DNA from: an archaeon
Lineage (GTDB): Archaea > Thermoproteota > Nitrososphaeria > Nitrososphaerales > UBA183
Assembly (NCBI GenBank): GCA_021786335.1
Contig: JAJYNM010000005.1
Coordinates: 1-11,954 of the forward strand
Direction of reading: 5' to 3'
DNA length: 11,954 nucleotides
The notes under the pieces are model-generated. The model saw nothing but the letters and a program-made list of their open reading frames with translations, searched no databases and was not told where the DNA came from. Both the position numbers and the translations under genes were made by a program. This document shows positions 7,790 through 11,954 of the stretch, piece after piece; positions within the stretch are counted from its first letter, which is position 1; the number at the start of each line of letters is the position of its first letter.

Positions 7790-8466
7790 AGTGTCGGATC
7801 CGCGCTCCCTTGAAACAGATCCCTAATGGCTTCCATTGTCCCCTCTCCATCGCTGCTATCTGCGACGTAATCAGCCCTCTGTTTGAGCTCGTCTATCGAG
7901 TTGGCAAGCGCGACCTTGAATCCCGATACCTCGAACATGGGCACGTCGTTCTCCCCGTCCCCTACGCAGGCAGTCCGCTGAGAGGAGAGGTTGAGCATCT
8001 TCAGGATGGAAGCGAGTCCTGAACCTTTGTCCACTCCCGGGGGCACAATCATCAGCCTGTCTCTGTTGACTTGTATTCTGGCCAGTCGCGAGACCAGTCT
8101 TTGCGCTAGGGGCAGGTTCTCGATTGAGGAAGAAATTATCACCTCTTCGCACCCCTTCTCGAACTGAGGGAGCAGCCTACTTCTCTCGTCAATCCATCCG
8201 TCAGGCATCTGCAGCCTTCTGGTCGACCCCGTGGTGAGCACTGCCCCATTTTCTGCGACGATTGCATCAAACAGTCCTTCCCCTGTGATTCCGATGGCTT
8301 CCACGGAGCACCGGCCAGTCACAAGGATTAGTTTGACACCATTCGCCCTAATCCACTTCATCGCGTGCACCAGACCAGGTTTGAGGGGCTGCCCTCCTGA
8401 TGTGAGGGTGCCATCCAAATCCGTCGCGAGGGCATCTATCTGCAACCTTGCGGCTGGATTCTTCAT
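7786..8466 (-). CDS. HAD-superfamily phosphatase (Cof/C2-cap type), candidate trehalose-6-phosphate phosphatase
   Basis: A 226-residue HAD phosphatase with all four motifs. DLDGT has nucleophile Asp16 and acid/base Asp18; VTGR has Thr50; Lys147 lies in GVDKGSG; GDGENDVPMF has magnesium ligands Asp170 and Asp174. The insert between motifs II and III fits a small C2 cap, as in the archaeal phosphoglycolate phosphatase, sugar phosphatase, trehalose-6-phosphate phosphatase and mannosyl-3-phosphoglycerate phosphatase groups. It is the first gene of a minus-strand operon and overlaps the glycosyltransferase by ATGA, so it probably dephosphorylates that enzyme's product. Sequence alone would equally allow the generic label phosphoglycolate phosphatase. 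A TATATAAG box about 30 nt upstream suggests a leader of about 7 nt. Confidence 0.85.
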   Translation of the reverse strand: MKNPAARLQIDALATDLDGTLTSGGQPLKPGLVHAMKWIRANGVKLILVTGRCSVEAIGITGEGLFDAIVAENGAVLTTGSTRRLQMPDGWIDERSRLLPQFEKGCEEVIISSSIENLPLAQRLVSRLARIQVNRDRLMIVPPGVDKGSGLASILKMLNLSSQRTACVGDGENDVPMFEVSGFKVALANSIDELKQRADYVADSSDGEGTMEAIRDLFQGSADPTL

Positions 8467-8493
8467 GTAACAGAGGACGACTGCTTACCTGCA

Positions 8494-8504
8494 CTTATAT
8501 ATTT
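8494..8504 (-). promoter_or_regulatory. TATA box of the phosphatase-glycosyltransferase operon
   Basis: Read on the minus strand this is AAATATATAAG, close to the archaeal TATA consensus. Transcription start about 26 nt downstream would be near 8473, seven bases before the phosphatase ATG at 8466, in keeping with short-leader archaeal mRNAs. Confidence 0.6.
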
Positions 8505-8506
8505 TG

Positions 8507-8533
8507 TATATCGAATAGTTATGATATATCGAA
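8507..8533 (+). repeat. Perfect 9-nt direct repeat in a divergent promoter, possible operator
   Basis: TATATCGAA occurs at 8507-8515 and again at 8525-8533, an 18-bp period, in the gap between the divergent phosphatase and cupin genes. The second copy overlaps the likely cupin TATA box, and the first lies just upstream of the phosphatase TATA box. Such placement fits a regulator site, but the AT-rich setting makes chance possible. Confidence 0.45.
8524..8530 (+). promoter_or_regulatory. Candidate TATA box for the cupin gene
   Basis: ATATATC lies 27-33 nt before the ATG at 8557, predicting transcription start near 8553 and an almost leaderless mRNA. A second AT-rich box, CTTAAATA at 8536-8543, looks more like the consensus but would place the start past the ATG. 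It would only fit if translation began at the internal ATG at 8605. Confidence 0.4.
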
Positions 8534-8556
8534 CTCTTAAATAGGCGCACCTGTCG

Positions 8557-8889
8557 ATGACTTTTGGGATTCATCTGAAAACAGACGAAATCGTATCCAA
8601 TGGGATGCTGGTTGCCAACGAGGGGCGATACCGGTTCATCGACTATAATCTTGCTGACCTGTCAGCATCGCCGACGGAACTGAAGACGGGCCAAGAAGCA
8701 CGCGGGCACGCGCGCCGCTCAAACGAAGTCTACTGCTTCCCTGGTGGAAGGGCGGGGTTGAAGATTGGTGACAAGAATGCCGACATAGAACATGGCGTCG
8801 TCTTCATACCCAAGGGCGATCCCCACAGGGTGCCGAACCTAGCCGAAGGCCAGGAGTTCAGATTCGTGCCTGTCTTCCCCGGGGGATGA
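8557..8889 (+). CDS. Small single-domain cupin protein
   Basis: A 110-residue protein with one cupin beta-barrel. Motif 2 is well kept: GVVFIPKGDPHRVPN (80-94) matches the G...PxG..H...N pattern with His90. Motif 1 is degenerate: His51 and Glu57 are present in GHARRSNEVYCFPGG (50-64), but Arg53 stands where the second His of HxH usually sits, leaving His51, Glu57 and His90 as possible metal ligands. Small cupins of this kind serve as sugar-phosphate isomerase-like enzymes, dioxygenase-like proteins or ligand-binding proteins; no function can be assigned. It is transcribed away from the phosphatase-glycosyltransferase operon, with the two start codons 90 nt apart. The start at 8557 fits a TATA box at 8524-8530. 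Confidence 0.75.
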   Translation: MTFGIHLKTDEIVSNGMLVANEGRYRFIDYNLADLSASPTELKTGQEARGHARRSNEVYCFPGGRAGLKIGDKNADIEHGVVFIPKGDPHRVPNLAEGQEFRFVPVFPGG

Positions 8890-9066
8890 AAGGAATCGAA
8901 CGCGTAACACTCACAGAGAGCGAGGGCAAGTGGTGCAATCAACAGCAATCCCCTCGGCAACAGCGAACCCTCATGGGTCACTCGGCGTGAAGAGAACGGC
9001 TTGTCTCCCGTCTTGGAGTCCGTCCAACGCAGCCCCCTCCCAGCGCCGAATAGGGAGTAGCCATAG
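8890..9066. other. Intergenic region of 177 nt between cupin and regulator genes
   Basis: Nothing convincing is seen: no T-run terminator, no clear TATA box for the regulator, and no RNA gene. The frame of the regulator is closed by a TAG at 9064-9066, immediately before its GTG. Confidence 0.4.
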
Positions 9067-9675
9067 GTGGCACATGCTTTGACCAGCACGCTTGGAAGTA
9101 GGCGAAGATTGACCAATCGTCCGTCGCAATCCAAAATCAAGCTGGTCCAGATAGTCAGAGACAGCAAGGCCGCAAAGCTGATTTCAGACCCTATGCGGCG
9201 AGCCATTTTGAACCTCCTTCGCCGTAGGTCCATGTCCCAGTCCGAGCTGGCGCAGAGCCTGGGGCTCACCGACGGGACGGTCAACTACCACCTGGGGCTT
9301 CTCACGAAGACAGGTTTCCTGAAAGTAGCCAGAGTAGAGATGGAAGAGCATGGGATATTGCAGAAGTTCTATGCTCCGACCGCGTACCTCATACTCCCCG
9401 ATCTAGAGTCACTGCCCCTGGAGGCAGCCAGATACTACTACCATGTGAACATTGAAAGAGTCAGAGGAGCCCTCAGTGCCGCAAGAAATCAGCTCCCAGC
9501 ACCCCTTTCAAGAGGTGACATCGACGCGCTTGCAGAGGAATTAGCGAAAGAAATAGTGAAGATTGCGGAGGAGTACGTCGAGGAGGAGGTTTCCCAGGGG
9601 GAAGGCGAAGAACAGACGAATGAAATCTACTCCAGAGCACTCACGAAGCTTGTTCGTCGAACTGGTTCCATATGA
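9067..9675 (+). CDS. ArsR-like winged helix-turn-helix transcriptional regulator
   Basis: A protein of up to 202 residues. Residues about 33-100 form an ArsR-type winged helix: RDSKAAKLISDPMRRAILNLL resembles the usual opening of archaeal ArsR/HTH_20 proteins. SQSELAQSLGLTDGTVNYHLGLL (58-80) contains the recognition helix, and KTGFLKVARVE...LQKFYAPT is the wing. The C-terminal half is helical and strongly acidic (EELAKEIVKIAEEYVEEE) and may be a dimerisation or sensor part; no metal-binding cysteine cluster is present. The GTG at 9067 follows an in-frame stop directly, and the first ~22 residues look unlike the family, so TTG at 9109 is a real alternative. GGGAG at 9053-9057 could serve as ribosome binding site for GTG. 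Target and ligand are unknown. Confidence 0.8.
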   Translation: MAHALTSTLGSRRRLTNRPSQSKIKLVQIVRDSKAAKLISDPMRRAILNLLRRRSMSQSELAQSLGLTDGTVNYHLGLLTKTGFLKVARVEMEEHGILQKFYAPTAYLILPDLESLPLEAARYYYHVNIERVRGALSAARNQLPAPLSRGDIDALAEELAKEIVKIAEEYVEEEVSQGEGEEQTNEIYSRALTKLVRRTGSI

Positions 9676-9726
9676 AGAAGCAGCTAGGGAGCGGCCGCCC
9701 ATCGTTCCTGTCTCCGAAGGGCCATG

Positions 9727-11223
9727 TCAGTCTGGGGGTCGCTCTTCTTCTCTCCCACTCAACATGTCTTGGTAGGCGTCTTCGGTAGTGCGTTTGGTAT
9801 AGTACTGCTCGTAAAGGGACACATGTCTGTCTTCGAGTCCTGCTAGATATTCATGAACCCTCTGCGCCGCCTCCCTCCCGTGCCCCATAGCCTTGACCAC
9901 CAATGTCTCTCCAGTCGTCGCGTCGCCCGTAGCGAAGACTCTGGCCATCGAGGTCGCATAGCGGACATCTACCACAATCGCCCCTTTGGGCCCTGTTTTG
10001 AGACCTTCTTTCTTCGCCAAGAAAGAGTCCGGTCCCCTCCCCACGGCAAGAATCACACTGTCGCATCTCACTATGGCAGTCTGCCCGGGGATTGGCTCCG
10101 GATGCTTCCTCCCTGTCGAGTCAGGGGCACCTAACCGCATAACTTGCACTTTCGCCCCGGTGAGCTTCCCGTTCTCGCCCAGATACTCAGAAGGGTCCGA
10201 CAGAAACTTGAACTCGACCCCCTCCTCCTGGGCTTCCTTCACCATTATCGGGTCCGCGGGCATCTCTTTCTCGTCTCTCCGGTATAGGACCGAAACATGC
10301 CCCTGGGTGAGCCTGAGGGCAGTCCGCGCACAATCGAGTGCGGTGTCTCCCCCGCCGACCACCAAGATTTCGCTGCCCAGGTTTTTGCGATTTCCGTTGA
10401 GGTACGATTCAATCCCGGCCTCATACACCTCGCGAAGGAACTCGTAACCATCCAGCACGCCATCGAGGTCTGAGCCTGGCGTATTGAGCTTCTTCACGTC
10501 CCTCGAACCCGTAGCGACAAGGACTGCGTCAGATTCAGAGAGAAGGGAGGATATGGATATGTCCCGACCTACCTTGACTCCTCTAATGACCTTCGCCCCC
10601 TGGGTGACTATTCGCTCAGCTTCATAGGTTAGGACATCTTTGGGCAGGTGGTAGTCAGGTATGCCGTACCATGCAGTCCCACCGAGACTCTGCGCCTCTT
10701 CGTATACCGTCACGCTATGTCCATAGCGGAGGAGAAGCTCAGCAGCCGCCAATCCGGCAGGCCCTGCGCCGACGACTACGACCCTCTTCCCTGTGGGGGC
10801 ATCAGACTTGGGGTCTGGTTGTCTCGACCCAGCCTGTTCCCAATCTGCAACGAATCTCTGGACCATGCCGATGGAGAGGGGCTGTCCTCCCCACCTGACC
10901 ACGCATGCGTCTTCGCAGAGGCCCTGGAGTTGAGGGCAGCATCTCGCGGTCACGCCGAGCAGAGGGTTGGTCTCCCTGATGCGATGGTAAGCCCTCTGAA
11001 AGTCGCCGTTGGCGACCGCGTCCATCATCCCTCTTACGTCCAGCTGGACAGGACACGCGTCGATACAGACGGGGGTTCCGCATCGGAGGCAGCGGTCCGC
11101 CTCCAGCATCGCCTGTTCCTTGGTGTAGGGCTGCTCGACCTCCGAGAAGCCTTTCTTCCTCTCTTCGGGGTCCGACTTCGGAAAAGGGAAAGGGCCGACT
11201 CGGTTGGGCTTGATTACTACCAA
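9727..11223 (-). CDS. GltD/GltA-like NAD(P)H-dependent iron-sulfur flavoprotein oxidoreductase
   Basis: A 498-residue protein of the glutamate synthase small-subunit family. The N-terminal Fer4_20-type domain has cysteines 45, 48, 53 and 57 (CLRCGTPVCIDAC) and 95/96, 103 and 107, enough for two [4Fe-4S] clusters. The FAD motif VGAGPAG is at 151-157, the NAD(P)H Rossmann motif VVGGGDTALDCAR at 288-300, and the second FAD segment near VFATGDATTG. Archaea use such stand-alone subunits as homomeric glutamate synthase (GltA) or as NfnB/sulfide dehydrogenase-type electron carriers. No large glutamate synthase subunit is seen here, so the physiological partner is open. The start is a TTG with AGGGTG seven bases upstream; no ATG or GTG lies near. 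It overlaps the end of the preceding gene by 7 nt, indicating an operon. Confidence 0.88.
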   Translation of the reverse strand: MVVIKPNRVGPFPFPKSDPEERKKGFSEVEQPYTKEQAMLEADRCLRCGTPVCIDACPVQLDVRGMMDAVANGDFQRAYHRIRETNPLLGVTARCCPQLQGLCEDACVVRWGGQPLSIGMVQRFVADWEQAGSRQPDPKSDAPTGKRVVVVGAGPAGLAAAELLLRYGHSVTVYEEAQSLGGTAWYGIPDYHLPKDVLTYEAERIVTQGAKVIRGVKVGRDISISSLLSESDAVLVATGSRDVKKLNTPGSDLDGVLDGYEFLREVYEAGIESYLNGNRKNLGSEILVVGGGDTALDCARTALRLTQGHVSVLYRRDEKEMPADPIMVKEAQEEGVEFKFLSDPSEYLGENGKLTGAKVQVMRLGAPDSTGRKHPEPIPGQTAIVRCDSVILAVGRGPDSFLAKKEGLKTGPKGAIVVDVRYATSMARVFATGDATTGETLVVKAMGHGREAAQRVHEYLAGLEDRHVSLYEQYYTKRTTEDAYQDMLSGREEERPPD

Positions 11224-11834
11224 CCGCGCGCACCCTGGCCTGAGTTGTAGAGCAGATATAGCGCGGCTGACAGCGGGAGTCCGATTTCGCTAAGCTCGTC
11301 GGAGAGTGTGACCCTGAACGCCTGTGGGCTTGCTCCATAGATCTCCCCGACTGAGATGCCCCTATGAAGCCTCAGGCGGCCCCAGGTTTCACGGTCCACC
11401 TCATCTAGTCCCGAGAAAGGGAACGAGTCAAGCCTGCTGACATGGCGCTTACCCAGGACGTGGTCTGCCGGCCTGACTTCTTCGGGTATGCCAGTCAGAA
11501 GGTAGGCGGCCCCCTTGTAGAAGAACAGGTGGTTCCTTATCTTGAGTGCGAGTCCGCTCTTGCCTTCGCGAGTAATCTCTGCTGAGAACGGCCTGATCTC
11601 CCCGTCGTCACGGAGCTCGACCTTCCACTCTCCAAATGATTCCGAAAGGACGCTGAACATCGCCCTCCCGCGAGGGCCTATCATCGCAACCTCCTTCTCT
11701 TCGACGAACATTCTCGCTGACCGCCCTTCTGTCGCCTTGACGACGAACTCCAACGTCGGGTCCGATTCGATTGTTCGTCCGGGCCTAAATGACTTTCGGA
11801 TTCGTCGATTGCCAAATATAGGCGGTCCACGCAT
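11217..11834 (-). CDS. Uncharacterised protein, about 205 residues
   Basis: I do not recognise this protein with confidence. It is a mixed, mostly beta-like sequence. The N-terminal part (about residues 8-110) alternates short hydrophobic strands with charged turns (FVVKATEG, EKEVAMIGPRGRAMFSV, WKVELRDDGEI, LALKIRNHLFFYKG), and the C-terminal helix LPLSAALYLLYNSG is hydrophobic. The pattern recalls tubby/LURP-one-like (scramblase-type) beta-barrels wrapped around a hydrophobic C-terminal helix, but that is a weak structural guess. The start is taken as the ATG at 11834; GTG at 11837 and TTG at 11849 are alternatives, the last overlapping the preceding frame. Its last codons overlap the start of the GltD-like gene, so the two are probably cotranscribed. 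There are no catalytic motifs, signal peptide or cysteines. Confidence 0.65.
   Translation of the reverse strand: MRGPPIFGNRRIRKSFRPGRTIESDPTLEFVVKATEGRSARMFVEEKEVAMIGPRGRAMFSVLSESFGEWKVELRDDGEIRPFSAEITREGKSGLALKIRNHLFFYKGAAYLLTGIPEEVRPADHVLGKRHVSRLDSFPFSGLDEVDRETWGRLRLHRGISVGEIYGASPQAFRVTLSDELSEIGLPLSAALYLLYNSGQGARGW
11231..11236 (-). promoter_or_regulatory. Ribosome binding site supporting TTG start of the GltD-like gene
   Basis: On the minus strand AGGGTG, containing the GGTG core complementary to the archaeal 16S tail, lies seven bases before the TTG at 11223. It sits inside the end of the preceding gene. Internal genes of an operon cannot be leaderless, so a Shine-Dalgarno here is expected and decides the start. 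Confidence 0.5.
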
Positions 11835-11839
11835 CACAA

Positions 11840-11954
11840 CTAGCTGCAAAGGATATCTCTGACTTGGGCGGCTACGAGCCCTTCCTCAAACTCCTTGAAA
11901 CTGCTCCTCTGCTCCGAATCCTCAAAACTGTTCCGACAGCAACCATCACACTCT
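11840..11954 (-). CDS. Possible C-terminal end of an unidentified gene (runs off window edge)
   Basis: On the minus strand one frame is open from the window edge to a TAG at 11840-11842, giving 37 residues that end in FKEFEEGLVAAQVRDILCS. The composition is that of a plausible amphipathic helical tail, with a CDGCC near the edge. The stop lies five bases before the ATG of the next gene, as expected for an operon. The fragment is too short to identify and could be chance. Confidence 0.35.
   Translation of the reverse strand, partial: ECDGCCRNSFEDSEQRSSFKEFEEGLVAAQVRDILCS

Noticed and set aside
8890..8904. tRNA T-loop-like GTTCGATTCC on the minus strand
   Set aside because: The bases flanking the loop do not form a five-pair stem, and no D-arm, anticodon arm or acceptor stem can be placed in the next 80 bases.
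8730..9284. A 184-codon minus-strand frame spanning the cupin-regulator gap
   Set aside because: It is antisense to two genes with recognisable domains at both ends and has no motif or upstream promoter of its own.
9691..9698. GCGGCCGC palindrome between the regulator and the GltD-like gene as a terminator
   Set aside because: An 8-bp palindrome has no loop and there is no flanking T-run; in GC-rich DNA it is expected now and then.

Overview
The window is a gene-dense, GC-rich piece of what is most likely an archaeal chromosome. AT-rich TATA-like boxes lie 20-35 nt upstream of several start codons, leaders are very short or absent, Shine-Dalgarno motifs are mostly missing, and the enzyme set is archaeal (zinc-type glucose dehydrogenase, MOFRL-type glycerate kinase, archaeal GH15). 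A TACK-type lineage such as a heterotrophic Nitrososphaeria relative is a guess; no rRNA or other marker in the window settles it.

Region 1 (1-4346) encodes four enzymes that fit the non-phosphorylative/branched Entner-Doudoroff route. They are the C-terminal end of an enolase-superfamily sugar-acid dehydratase (gluconate dehydratase-like), glycerate 2-kinase on the opposite strand, an aldehyde dehydrogenase (candidate glyceraldehyde dehydrogenase), and glucose dehydrogenase. Together they give glucose -> gluconate -> 2-keto-3-deoxygluconate -> (aldolase, not in the window) -> glyceraldehyde -> glycerate -> 2-phosphoglycerate. The dehydratase and kinase genes converge with overlapping stop codons. 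The kinase and aldehyde dehydrogenase genes diverge from one small TATA-like element.

Region 2 (4559-8466) holds a GH15 glucoamylase/trehalase-type hydrolase, converging on a two-gene operon of a HAD phosphatase and a GT4 glycosyltransferase joined by an ATGA overlap. The glycosyltransferase has an HDFQL...WHVPF region reminiscent of trehalose synthases and trehalose-6-phosphate synthases. The trio therefore looks like a glucoside-phosphate synthase, its phosphatase and a matching hydrolase, with trehalose the leading candidate. Glucose released by the hydrolase could feed Region 1.

Region 3 (8467-9675) holds a small cupin protein, divergent from the phosphatase across a short AT-rich promoter containing a perfect 9-nt direct repeat, followed by an ArsR-like winged-helix regulator.

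Region 4 (9727-11954, minus strand) is an operon-like run: an unidentified gene end at the window edge, an unrecognised protein of about 205 residues, and a GltD/GltA-like iron-sulfur flavoprotein that probably starts at TTG. No tRNA, rRNA, CRISPR array, insertion sequence or clear transfer signature was seen.
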